DNA of 64,000 nt from Decorospora gaudefroyi (lineage: Eukaryota > Ascomycota > Dothideomycetes > Pleosporales > Pleosporaceae): assembly GCA_010015605.1 (NCBI GenBank), contig ML975280.1, positions 62,001-126,000 on the forward strand, given 5' to 3'. The translations under genes and the position numbers were made by a program. Of the stretch, positions 32,764 to 42,135 are shown piece after piece; position 1 is the first letter of the stretch; every line of letters starts with the position of its first letter. The notes beneath the pieces are model-generated. The model was not told the DNA's origin. It did not search any database and was given only the letters and a program-made list of their open reading frames with translations.

Positions 32764-34701
32764 ATGGATCCGCACAAAGACAAACCATCAGTCGAGGAGC
32801 ATCGACTACGTTCTGTCGCTGACCTTCGCGGTCCGTCCATTCGCCCTCCTCCGGATGATTTGTTCGACCAAACCACGCCGGCTTTCCCGAACTTGAGGCA
32901 ACAATACAACGTTGGCTCGAGGCAAGACACGGTAGATCTTGGGCTTCTAATCGATGAGAACGCTGAAAGCCGTGCTGCTCCTCCAAAGCCTCCGATCCGT
33001 CGCCACCACCGCACCGCACGAGCCGTCAAATTTACAGATGAGCCTGAAGACAGGCGCGCACCTCCCCTCACCAAGAACTTCCTTCGCGATGTCCCACTGA
33101 ACGAGTACGTCCTCCCCGCTGGCGGGCCAATCAACGCCACAGTCACGGAAATCGTCGCCTTCCTCCCACACTGGTTCCGCACCCCGAGCATCATAACGCG
33201 GTTCCTCAACAACGGGATAAACGCCGCCATTCACTTCAAGATGCTGGATGAGTATCGGCATCTGGGCTTGGCTACGCCCGAGGAGTGTGAGCGTGCGCGC
33301 GATCATCTCTCAGATACGTACCGCAAGACGATGCGCAAGGTGGATCCGACGTGGGCAGTGAGGAAGCATCAAGTGCCGGCGAGCTGGAATGGGTCTGACA
33401 TGACGATCAACGGGTTTATGCCCAAGGGTGCAGAGAATGCTGGGTACGAGGCACCACAGCCCGTACCCTTCAGGAACCTGGCGACCGGACTGAAGAAGTT
33501 GCCGCAAGGTGATGACGCCGGGGATCTTACGCGTGCGCTAGACTACGCCATTCAGAACTGGAACCTGGGCCAACATGGTGAGCTAGTCGAGTTCTTGTTT
33601 CCAGACGACATTCATATCATCCTTGATTATATTGGGCGCACGGTTGTCACACACGCTCATACCGACCGCGCCATCATCACTCGATATAGAGATGCTCTTC
33701 GATACGCGGAAGCACAGCGACGGAACCAGTTCTATGCTGTGCAGCGGCAGGCCAAAGACGATGAGCTGAAGCGTATGCAGGCGGCGCTTCCCCAGTATCA
33801 CTTGCATCCGTTGCCTGCTCAACAGCTCCCACAACAGTGGCTGCTGCAGCAACCAGCATTCGTATCAGCTGCTTCCTATCAGCCGACGTACCAAAACACG
33901 AATGTGGGCTTCTATGCGCACCAACAAACGCCGCTATTTGCGTCCGCCTTTCCAGTCTCGAGCGGTAGTGGATATCTCGACATGCCACCTCCCATGACGG
34001 GTACCAATCGTCTGGTCCCCACTTCCACGCAGCAGATGCAGCCGCCCGAGGACATTTTCCGAGACGCGGAGCTTGGCGAGACGTCGCTGAATGAGGACGA
34101 ATACACGCTTCCGCTCCCACGCTCAGCATCCCAGGAAGCAGCAGCAGCGGTGGCATCCAAACTCGCGACCCAGGACGCCCCGCAAGCACAGCGCGACAGC
34201 TTCCCCGATATCCCGCAAATCTGCAACTTGGAGCCCGACGAGCTGCAGCTGAGCGCCGCCAGGGGTCAAGCATTCAACTGGACCCATCAAGTCGTCGATG
34301 CAGACACCCCCGCAGAGATAGACCCGGCCTTCCCTTCCGCCACTGACCAAACAGACGAAGAATGGGTCGATGCACTGATGGCTGCCTACCAAGGACTGTA
34401 CCAGTACGAATTTCACGGTTTGCTTACGCCGTCGTCTTCTCCCATTGCGTGGGTTCCTACTGCTGTTGTCGCGCCCGTAGCACCGTCGCCTCGGCTGCTG
34501 GTAGACTGTGTCGAGGGACTGGATGAGCATGATCACAGCGATCTTGCTCGTGCGTCGCGGTGGGCGCGCCAGGCTGGGTTCTTTGGCGAGGGCTTTACGG
34601 TGGAGGATGTGCGGATGGTGGTGCGGGATCTTTTGGGTGGGAGTACGGAGGGTACGCGGGGAGAGGAGGGAATGGCAGCAGATGGTGGGGAGGATGGTTA
34701 G
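32764..34701 (+). CDS. Unrecognised protein, paralogue B of a two-member local family
   Basis: A single-exon protein of 645 residues. Its conserved core (about 115-280) aligns with paralogue A at 26736: VTEIVAFLPHWF, IITRFLNNGI, KVDPTWAVRKHQVPASWN and PFRNLATGLKKLPQGDD followed by AGDLTRALDYAIQ. The N-terminal 110 residues are disordered and basic. Residues about 325-470 are Gln/Pro/Tyr-rich (low complexity). The C-terminal 150 residues hold an acidic helical part (TDEEWVDALMAAYQGLY) and end in a Gly/Glu-rich tail. The family is not one I know. The two copies are only moderately similar and differ completely outside the core, so the duplication is old. The gene sits 6 kb from paralogue A in the same orientation. 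Confidence 0.8.
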   Translation: MDPHKDKPSVEEHRLRSVADLRGPSIRPPPDDLFDQTTPAFPNLRQQYNVGSRQDTVDLGLLIDENAESRAAPPKPPIRRHHRTARAVKFTDEPEDRRAPPLTKNFLRDVPLNEYVLPAGGPINATVTEIVAFLPHWFRTPSIITRFLNNGINAAIHFKMLDEYRHLGLATPEECERARDHLSDTYRKTMRKVDPTWAVRKHQVPASWNGSDMTINGFMPKGAENAGYEAPQPVPFRNLATGLKKLPQGDDAGDLTRALDYAIQNWNLGQHGELVEFLFPDDIHIILDYIGRTVVTHAHTDRAIITRYRDALRYAEAQRRNQFYAVQRQAKDDELKRMQAALPQYHLHPLPAQQLPQQWLLQQPAFVSAASYQPTYQNTNVGFYAHQQTPLFASAFPVSSGSGYLDMPPPMTGTNRLVPTSTQQMQPPEDIFRDAELGETSLNEDEYTLPLPRSASQEAAAAVASKLATQDAPQAQRDSFPDIPQICNLEPDELQLSAARGQAFNWTHQVVDADTPAEIDPAFPSATDQTDEEWVDALMAAYQGLYQYEFHGLLTPSSSPIAWVPTAVVAPVAPSPRLLVDCVEGLDEHDHSDLARASRWARQAGFFGEGFTVEDVRMVVRDLLGGSTEGTRGEEGMAADGGEDG

Positions 34702-35005
34702 GTTTTGTTTTGGGGCAAGATGGTGCTGGCGTTTGCGACATGGCATCTGTGTCACGTGTAGCTGCAATGGATGCATGGCCTAGCCAATTTTACATGGATG
34801 GCTTAGGTAGCTTGAATCATACCGGTATTTGAATGATATGAAATTTGTACGCTAAGCCCGACAAATGAAATCCGAACTTTTCTTCTCGTACCCCTACCTC
34901 TTACACACGTAAAACCTTCCACAACTAGCCCATATCCCCCATCAACCCCGATCCCTCTCAATAACCACCCTCCAAGCCCTCCAAAGCAACCCCTCCACCC
35001 CATAC
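34702..35005. other. Intergenic region
   Basis: 3' region of paralogue B; nothing else is supported. Confidence 0.45.
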
Positions 35006-35218
35006 TCAACCTCTAACCGTCTCCCCCTTCCCCTTCGGCCACAACGCCAAGACGCGGAAAAACTGTTTGTTTTCGAATAGGAGCAGCGGTCTGTATACGT
35101 CTATTCTAGACAGGAGGTCGTAGTCTAGGAGGAAGGAAAAGAAGGCGGTGCGGCAGTAGTTTTGCTGCATGGCGACGAGTAGGGTGGTCACGATGGATAT
35201 GCTAGCTGTGTAAAACAT
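35006..35218 (-). CDS. Short open frame, possible small protein or gene remnant
   Basis: Seventy codons with protein-like sequence in the second half (FFSFLLDYDLLSRIDVYRPL, then a basic tail). There is no match to a known family. It could be a small gene, an exon or a fragment left by a larger gene. Confidence 0.25.
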   Translation of the reverse strand: MFYTASISIVTTLLVAMQQNYCRTAFFSFLLDYDLLSRIDVYRPLLLFENKQFFRVLALWPKGKGETVRG

Positions 35219-35485
35219 ATTTCTGCACTAAGGGAGCTAATGTGTAAAATTAAGGCACGCATTGTCTTTTTATTAATGTATTTTTTTTGGCTACAAGTCC
35301 AACACACTCTAACCTAAATCGTATAAATATCAAAATATACATCTGTACGCAGCGGGCATACGGACTGTGAACACGCGCACATGAATAGACCAAAACGCTC
35401 TAAGTTATTAGTTTATAAATACCATATTCAATTCCTACCCCCCCACAACGGCAGCCCCCCCCACACAGCACACACACCGCCCCCT
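35219..35485. other. AT-rich spacer
   Basis: No gene supported. It runs into a homopolymer cytosine tract. Confidence 0.4.
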
Positions 35486-35510
35486 CCCCCCCCCCCCCCC
35501 CCCCCCCCCC
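35486..35510 (+). repeat. Poly-C tract of 25 bases
   Basis: Twenty-five uninterrupted C residues (25 G on the other strand), embedded in C-rich sequence just after the end of the next gene. Length in the assembly may be unreliable. Confidence 0.95.
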
Positions 35511-35522
35511 AACCACGCCCCT

Positions 35523-35855
35523 TCACTCCACCCTCCGCCCCCCCAACCCCTCCAACTGCGCACCAATCTGCGGATCAATAAAGCCCTCGAAATAACCATC
35601 GTACCGCGCCAGCGCATCCCGCCATATTATCAGTGCTTCTTCCAGCCGACACGCGTTTTGAGCGAGCTGTTCTCGGGCAGGGTCATCGGGGTCGAGAGTG
35701 GTAAGGCGCTGGTTGAGGGATGTGAGCTGGGTTTCGGCTTGCTGGATGCGGGTGGGTAGAGATAGCATGGTGGGTTGGAGACGGGGGCGGGGGCAGGGGC
35801 GCACGGGTTGGCTTGGGACGGTTAGGCCGTTGGGGAGGTTGGAGTGGTTGGACAT
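35523..35855 (-). CDS. Small coiled-coil hypothetical protein
   Basis: Protein of 110 residues from MSNHSNLPNGLTVP. After a Pro-rich N-terminus comes a heptad-like helical region (LPTRIQQAETQLTSLNQRL, then REQLAQNACRLEEALIIWRD) that predicts a coiled coil. The end contains YFEGFIDPQIGAQLEGLGG. No family is recognised. The 3' end lies next to the poly-C tract. Confidence 0.5.
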   Translation of the reverse strand: MSNHSNLPNGLTVPSQPVRPCPRPRLQPTMLSLPTRIQQAETQLTSLNQRLTTLDPDDPAREQLAQNACRLEEALIIWRDALARYDGYFEGFIDPQIGAQLEGLGGRRVE

Positions 35856-36185
35856 TTTTTTGGATGCGGGGGATGGGATGGTTTCGGTGTCAGCAAGGGA
35901 TGGGAGGGAGGGTGTATATATAGAGTTTCTAGCCTGTGGGGTGGATGATATCGCTGGCGGTGACGCGGTGCTTTTGTTGGAAGTGCTCGCTGGTTCGTGT
36001 GCTACAAACGGATGTGGTCTAGTTGATGTTGCAAAACTCCAGGTAGCCGATCTTCACACAGATGATATCAAGAGTGAACATATGTAGCCTATTCTCGTTG
36101 GTCTGGTTATTCGATTGTAAACGGAGGTGGTACGCAGAAAGACCAGCACACCAACTCAACAGCAGTCAAGCGCCACGACCTCCTA
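35856..36185. other. Spacer
   Basis: Upstream region of the small coiled-coil gene and 3' end of the next leftward gene. No further gene was seen. Confidence 0.45.
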
Positions 36186-37076
36186 TTACATCTCCCCAAC
36201 CCTTTCCAGTAACTCATCCAACCTTCCCTCAAACTCCACAACCACATCCCAAGGCACCACCCCCGCCCCCTCCAACACCCCCACCGCCTCCGCATATACA
36301 CTCCCCCAAGCCGGATACCTTAGATACGGACTCCGTGGCAACCAATCTCTCCTCCACTTCCGATCCCTCCTACCCAGCGTGCGTACCCGCCACACCAAAG
36401 AGTTAATCTCTTGCAGCGTAGGTATCTTTTCGAAGACACCCGCCTCATGTTTTCGGGAGAAGGGGAGGCTGGCTTCAACGGCTTTCCAGCGTTTTTCTGC
36501 TAGATGCGCTTTGAAGTCTAGAATGTCAGCTTTCTTGAGGCAAGCGCGGAGGAGGGCGTCGTGAATGTTCCAGGCTGTTTGATCGTAGGGGGTGCTGGCT
36601 GGTGGGGGGCTGAGAGGATGCGGGGGAAATATTGGGGCAGACGCGGAAGAACGGGGTGTATGGGTTGATGAGCGAGGGGCTTGAGCGGAAGAGCGTGGTG
36701 TGTTGTTGTATGAATGTGGTGTTTGCGCAGAAGATCGCGGTATCTGAGTTGACGAACGAGGTGTCTGCGTTGATGAGCGAGGTGTTTGGGTTGATGAGCG
36801 AGGGGCTTGGGCGGAAGAGCGTGGTGTGTTATTGTATGAACGTTGAGGTTGGGCGGGGGAGCGTGGTGTCCGCGTTGGCGAGTGGGGTGTCTGAGCAGAG
36901 GTGCGCGGAGTTTGAGTAAGTGTTTGTGGGCCTTTTGCACAGGCAACAGGGTCCTGTAATGGAGATTGGGGTGTCTGGGCCGACAAGCGAGAAGGTCGAT
37001 ATTCGGAACGAGGGCTGTCGGCCGAGGAGCGCGCCGACGCGTTAGCTGAAGATCGAGACGTGAGTCTTCTCAACAT
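36186..37076 (-). CDS. TPRSS-repeat protein of unknown function
   Basis: A single-exon protein of 296 residues. Residues about 55-147 are built from near-perfect heptapeptides of the form (T/A)PRSS(T/A)Q, interrupted twice by SYNNTPRS. This is a disordered Ser/Thr/Pro/Arg tract rich in SP and TP-like phosphorylation contexts. The C-terminal 140 residues look folded: WNIHDALLRACLKKADILDF, KRWKAVEASLPFSRKHEA, IPTLQEINSLVWRVRTLGRR and VVVEFEGRLDELLERVG. No domain is recognised. The repeat length probably varies between strains because the 21-bp units can slip. It is tightly followed by another small gene on the same strand. Confidence 0.65.
   Translation of the reverse strand: MLRRLTSRSSANASARSSADSPRSEYRPSRLSAQTPQSPLQDPVACAKGPQTLTQTPRTSAQTPHSPTRTPRSPAQPQRSYNNTPRSSAQAPRSSTQTPRSSTQTPRSSTQIPRSSAQTPHSYNNTPRSSAQAPRSSTHTPRSSASAPIFPPHPLSPPPASTPYDQTAWNIHDALLRACLKKADILDFKAHLAEKRWKAVEASLPFSRKHEAGVFEKIPTLQEINSLVWRVRTLGRRDRKWRRDWLPRSPYLRYPAWGSVYAEAVGVLEGAGVVPWDVVVEFEGRLDELLERVGEM
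36635..36914. repeat. Coding 21-bp tandem repeat array
   Basis: The DNA behind the TPRSS heptapeptides. The recurring unit GAGCGAGGTGTTTGGGTTGAT and variants are visible on the + strand. Confidence 0.7.
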
Positions 37077-37322
37077 TATGTGCTGGCTTAGGCTCTTCTG
37101 TTCGAGCTTGCTATGAGTATGAAACTAAGGGGAGGAAACTAATGACGATGTAGGAAATACATAGAAGAGTGACCTTGTTCTGTCACGATATTTGGAAACT
37201 CACTGACAAAAGCTTTGTTACCTTGGGCCTACCATTCATACAATCAATGAAATTGACAGTTGCACTGTGAAGATTCTGAAGCGAGTGATGCAAAGACAAA
37301 ACGTGAAGCAACAAGGAAACAT

Positions 37323-37721
37323 CTACACCCTCATCAACTGCTCAGATGCTTTCACCAGAAGCCGTTCCAATTGAGCCACACCCCTCATCGGCGAAACAGG
37401 CAGCTCGCCCTTGACGCCCAGAGCTTTCGCATACTTAGACTGCGACGCCGGTTGTGTGTCCCACGGGTGACTGGGTCTGCTAAGCTTGCCTTCGTTTCGT
37501 TCCCACTCGTAAAGCTCCCAGGTATGCTGCACCAGATCGGTCGCTTCTGAGAGTTCTTCTCTGTATCCTTTCAGAATACGTCCCTCGGTGGGGTCATAGC
37601 GGGCTCGCATGCGCTCGGAGACGCGTTCGTTCATGTAATCGATTTGCGATTGTAGTTCTCGTGCAAACTCCCAACACGACGCGAGCGCTATATCGTGAGC
37701 TTGCCACATGTACAACGTCAT
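37323..37721 (-). CDS. Small helical hypothetical protein
   Basis: Protein of 132 residues, MTLYMWQAHDIALASCWEF onwards. It is mostly helical with amphipathic stretches (ELQSQIDYMNERVSERMRAR, EATDLVQHTWELYEWERNEG) and ends LERLLVKASEQLMRV. No known family is recognised. Good coding character, and the start at the first ATG looks natural. It shares orientation with the TPRSS-repeat gene. Confidence 0.55.
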   Translation of the reverse strand: MTLYMWQAHDIALASCWEFARELQSQIDYMNERVSERMRARYDPTEGRILKGYREELSEATDLVQHTWELYEWERNEGKLSRPSHPWDTQPASQSKYAKALGVKGELPVSPMRGVAQLERLLVKASEQLMRV

Positions 37722-38093
37722 TGTTTGGAAACAGGTGTGTCGTTCTGGACGGTCCTTTGCAGGGCGTGGAGAGACTGTGCAGAAGTGTTCAAAGGGACGC
37801 TTGGCTTATAAACTCCGCTTGCCGTGGATATGAATGAATGCGCATCATGGTGATGGCGCATGTTTTGATCAGAATTAGAGTCGCCGGTACGCCCGGACAG
37901 CATGTTACTTCTCGGTTACCAGGTATGCGATGCCCCTGTACATGAATCACTCCATGTCGATGTGACGACTCAGATATGAAAAGACCAACCTTCCTCGTCA
38001 ACAGACTGTGAAGCTACTGGATGCGTCATTAGCATCCATAATGTCACAGTTCGCGTCAACCTGAGCTGTCCTTGCGCTGGCAGTTAACGAGGC
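37722..38093. other. Spacer
   Basis: Upstream region of the small helical gene, next to the 3' end of the sirtuin-like gene. No gene was seen. Confidence 0.45.
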
Positions 38094-39163
38094 TCAGCTG
38101 CCGATCACCGGCCGCAACATCTCAGGCATCAGCACAACCGCATCACCCTGGAAGTACCAATCCTGCTCTTCTAGACCTAGCAAACTTGGGTCTTCTTTCT
38201 CAATATGAACAACTACCACCCGTGCACCTTTGCGACGAGCAGCTTCAATGTACGCCGTCGCCGGATAGACCAGGGCGCTGGTCCCAATGACAAGCATGGT
38301 GTCAATCGTCATCGATTGATCTGAAGGGCAGATCCATTGGTGTATGGAGGCGAGCAGCGGTTGCGGTATCGACTCGGTAAACCACACGATAGCAAGGCGG
38401 ATAAGGCCGTCGCAGTCAGAAGTCGGACATCTTGGTATGTCTTCTCCTGAAATGAACAAGGGGTGTCTTTTTGTGTCGCGGTTCTGGAGGTTTTCCTTTT
38501 CCCTTGTACTACATAGCAGTTTCATGACTCCACTGCTGTACTACGCAGTACCAGCCACCTCTAATTTCCTACATATACTGTTCATAGTCACATACAATAT
38601 CACCTCAGTTCAATCCTTCAATTCTTCCTGCACGCAATCCCGAACATTTTGTAACAAAGAACGTAGAACGTGTTCAGCCGGAGCACCGGAAGCCTGAAAC
38701 GAACACTTTGTGCATTTAACATCAAAAACAGAGCCATGAAGGTGATGAAGTTGATGCTCTGGACATCCTGCTCGTTCGCTTAGATCGTCAACGTTCATTG
38801 ACAGAGTTAAAAGTTTGGTTTCTTTTGGGCGAGACTCGCAAGCGCGACATGTGCGGCATTCGGTTCGGCGGTCTTGGCCATTTCCCTCCTTTCCAGCTCG
38901 AATGTCCACACCAAAGCAGGGTCATCCTTGAAGCCTGATGGAGTGGCAAGCTGCGTCACGTCGTGTGTATTCCATACGCCTCCGGCTGCTCGGTATGTTG
39001 GAATACCGGAAGAAGCTGAAAGTCCTGCCCCTAACAGGGCGAGGATGCGATTGGACGTGACGAGGTGGTCGTGGAACGTGTCAAGGGAGCGCGAAGCGCG
39101 TGGGCGGAGGAATCCGGTTGCTGATACCACTGCAGAGTAGTCAGGAGTCTGGTTTGATGACAT
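38094..39163 (-). pseudogene. Sirtuin (Sir2/SIRT5-like) gene with frameshift and altered motifs
   Basis: A Sir2-type NAD-dependent deacylase is recognisable from MSSNQTPDYSAVV at 39163. The NAD-binding motif is LLGAGLSASSGIPTYR. The catalytic His is in HLHGSVFDVKC. Zinc cysteines are CTKC and RCPTSDC, and VIGTSALVYPA lies near the C-terminus. At about 38809 the frame ends in QKKPNF-stop, and the family sequence TLSMNVDDLSERAG continues in another frame. One missing T in AAACTTTTAACT explains this, and no intron fits. Two conserved motifs are also altered: the usual QNVD reads MNVD, and GLLRPGVVWFGE reads GLIRLAIVWFTE. The junction between the zinc region and the last exon (ending at 38094) is not resolved. 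Decay is likely, but an assembly error for the frameshift cannot be excluded. Confidence 0.75.
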
Positions 39164-39552
39164 GATGATAGCGCTGGAGGAGTTGAGTGGAGTATTGGTC
39201 AGAAGGTGCAGCACTATGATAGAAGGGCTAGTCTTGTACGGTATAGGACAAGCGTCGCTTGCAAACACGTTAGCCCCGCCATCGCCTCCCTTCACAGCCA
39301 CTACAGCGTCTCGCCAATTGGACTTGGGTATCACGAACTCACGCAAAGCCTCGGGAATACACGCTTGGAAGGATTGTGCCGCGCATAGTATAGAAGCTAA
39401 GATACGGAGGTACCTAGGCACCAGCATATTCGTAAGTACTATCTGGGGCGCATTCAGAAGAAGGCAGTGCATTTCATGGCTTCGTCGAGCTATCATCTCG
39501 TAGTGTACAAATCGTCCGTCTCGTTTCTTCTCTTCTGTTGTGCGTCTCATGC
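39164..39552. other. Upstream region of the sirtuin gene
   Basis: The sirtuin frame stays open upstream to 39550, but without family-like sequence. No other gene is seen. Confidence 0.4.
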
Positions 39553-40481
39553 CTATCTTGTGCGTACTAATCCCAAAAGAGACGCAAAAGGGTCAGCACC
39601 TGAGCTCATGGGCTTGACGTTCTCCTTTTTCCGCTTCTCCACCTGCACCTCCCCTTTGCCCGCTTCTCCCTTCTTGGCCACCTTCTTCTGCTCTTCCTCC
39701 CTCTCTGCCTCCCTCTTCTCAGCAACCTTGACAGTTGGAGGTAGCTTAACTACGATCTTCTCCCGTACCGCCTCTGCCTTCGGCTCTGGACTGATTCTTC
39801 CTTTTAGATCTGAGCAGGTCCCTTTCTGCTCGTTTTTCGCCCTCTTGGTGCCCTCAGCAAGTCCGACAGCGTACCCGGCATGCCTTCCCATCTCCATGCC
39901 ACGCTGCATCCCGTCCTCGAAGCCCCGCTCCCAGCCAGTCTCCAGCCCTTGCTCGATTCCAGTAGCCAATCCTTCCGCGTATGCGATAGCTTTGCCTTTT
40001 TCGATGCCTTCGGTGCTTTGGATCCCCTTGCCAGCGTTGTAGCCGCGCTCGTAGGCTTCGTTGCGCGCCCTGGGGAGTAGATCCCACAGGGAGATTGTCG
40101 CTGCGTCTGTCTGTATCGCGCGGGAGACTGTCGCGACGAAGGTTTGTGTGGCTTGTGAGACTGATGTGCCGATTTCGTGTTAGCGAAGTAGCGGTTCGGG
40201 CGTTCAGTACGCATACCCTCAGCCTCGGAGCTCGTGCCGCTGTTGACGAGGCGCGAGAGGGTGTCGCAGATGGCGAGCTATCCGGTTAGCAGATACAGTG
40301 AATTCAGGTCTTATAAACTCACCTTGATCTGCTTCAGTTGCGCCGCCTTGAGGCCTTGAGCCTCTTGCTGCAGGCTTGCGAGAAAATCTACGAGCGGGGT
40401 GTGATTCGGCTTGACTTGATTGGCCTCGCGGGCGCAATCAAGCAGAGCTTGCAGACGGTTTGCGAGCGGCACCGTTGTCAT
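39553..40481 (-). CDS. Protein with ten tandem GX3 repeats (Yae1/Lto1-like motif)
   Basis: Exons 40481-40323, 40277-40217 and 40160-39553 (introns 45 and 56 bp, GTGAGT...TAG and GTATGC...CAG) give 275 residues from MTTVPLANRLQALLD. The N-terminal half is helical (LVDFLASLQQEAQGLKAAQL, ATQTFVATVSRAIQTD, LWDLLPRARNEAYERGYNAG). The centre contains eleven glycines spaced exactly four apart (EGLATGIEQGLETGWERG continuing to YAVGLAEG), that is ten GX3 units. Yae1 and Lto1, adaptors for cytosolic iron-sulphur loading of the ABC protein Rli1, carry a deca-GX3 motif. This protein is longer and its flanks differ, so it is motif-like rather than a proven orthologue. The C-terminal 80 residues are Lys/Glu-rich. 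It may alternatively be a helical scaffold. Confidence 0.72.
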
Positions 40482-41466
40482 GATGTTAAGCGGTGCGAGG
40501 TTGACGGAGAAGTGGTGGGATCGATCGAACCTGCAAGAGCTATCGACAGGTCAGGTCTTGGCAAACTTCGGCGGTGAGAAGGCACGTCACCTCGACTTTG
40601 CTCCATTCTCCCAGCTGAGCGTGCGTTTCCTCCGGCGGATATGCACTACTCCTCGCACCCAGAGAATGTAGTGAAAGCAGCTAGGTTCCACAATTATGGG
40701 GTAGTGAGGGAACAGAACTGCGAGAACCTGAAGAATAGTAGATATATGAAGGATTGCAAGAGGAAAGTGCTGACTTATACGTGTGCAAGGTGAAGAGATG
40801 AGTCGTATTCAGTGTCGTCATAAGACAGTTGCAGGAAAAGGAAGGGGCGACGACCGCACACGAAGAAGGCCCAGGAATACATGCCATAACGCAACCTTGT
40901 CGACTTCAATAGTCTACTTCCAGCCTAGCTGACATCTAAAAGTGCCCGGAAGGTCGCCATGCTGAAGAATAGAAACAATCAAGGTGAAACGAATCGCGAA
41001 GGAGGTTGGACGAGCACTAAAATAACGCCTCTTAGCTACTTACAATTCAAGGCTAGAAGTGCAGGATGTCATAATCACCGACGCTCTTCCGCCTTTGTAC
41101 TATGTATGTAGTGAGATTGATTGATGCATCTTGTGTCATGTGTAACGAACCTGGTCATTCAGAATACGGTGTGGGTGCTGTTAGATAGCGCAGATCATGC
41201 GACCCGGAGTGCGCAGGGTATCCGACCATGTTATTTCTAATAAGGTATCAAGGCCACAGTTCGAAAAGGGGAATATTTTTGATCAGAGAGATGATCGATG
41301 TCAACGAAGAAGACGGTGGACGGGACGGGTAGGAAAACACGTGCCTGCGCGTTCCCCGAGATATATCCGGCGCTAACAGAGTGTTGACCTCCTGAGTAAC
41401 GTGTCCCATCACTTCGAAGTTCGTTCAACCTGACCGCCGCCGACCATCTCAACACATTGCGCCGCC
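40482..41466. other. Divergent intergenic region
   Basis: About 1 kb between the GX3 gene and the next rightward gene. No repeat or gene could be supported. Confidence 0.45.
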
Positions 41467-42135
41467 ATGTTAGCCATGAAAGAGCGCGAAGACCGCATCA
41501 AGCAACGCGTCGAATTACACCGTGAACGAATCGAAGGACTCATTACGCAAGTCCAAACTGACAAGGTCCAAGACACCCTTGCCTATCATAGACGGAAGAT
41601 CGTGTTTTTAAGAGGTCGTCAACGAGAGCTTTCGCAGGAGCAAGCTCACTCTCGCAGAAAGGCGTCTCACGAAGATAATCGGCAGGCGCCGATACGGAGG
41701 AATGGCACTGAGGCGACCGGAGCTGGTAGTCTGCAGCATAACAGCATCAGTGTTGCTGAGAGGCATCGAGGGGCTGCCTTGTACAATCCCCCGCCGCCTG
41801 ACGTAGGACGCCATACCACCACACCGATTCGACCCACACCTACGAGAGTATCCGTACACAGAGCGGCAGAAATGAACCAGATGATATATGGGCACGCTCG
41901 CTTGACCCAAGGGTGAGAACCTGTTGACCCATTCGCCCCTCCGAACGCCGGCTTGAGGATGCTTTCCGACCCTGTGCTGAACCAGAGGATCCTTCTAGAG
42001 CACATACGGTCAAAACCTAGTTTGGTGGAGCATTACCCTCATGCAAGAGATCATTTGCAAGAAACGCCACCCGATAGCGACGATGAACCTCCGGAAGAGC
42101 GCAAAAGCTGCTGTCGAAATGCATCTAGTTTCTGA
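41467..42135 (+). CDS. Hypothetical helical protein, possibly 5' part of the alkyltransferase-like gene
   Basis: The first segment (41467 to about 41912) encodes a charged helical protein starting MLAMKEREDRIKQRVELHRE. Its frame ends in CAAGGGTGA, which looks like an intron donor (GTGAGA). Skipping about 45 bp to a GAG acceptor joins it to MLSDPVLNQRILLEHIRS, then PPDSDDEPPEERK, ending at 42135. The GAG acceptor is unusual. The last 95 bases overlap, in another frame, the alkyltransferase-like reading frame that follows. Two overlapping genes on one strand are unlikely. I suspect one gene with an unresolved intron or frameshift between about 42000 and 42170. Confidence 0.4.

Noticed and set aside
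38800..38815. Programmed -1 ribosomal frameshifting in the sirtuin
   Set aside because: The local sequence (AAACTTTTAAC) does not fit the X-XXY-YYZ slippery heptamer in the needed frame. Other conserved residues are also lost, so an indel is simpler.
39467..40042. 191-codon open frame on the + strand
   Set aside because: Antisense of the GX3-repeat gene, whose three exons splice cleanly. The Ser/Pro/Phe-rich translation is a typical shadow.
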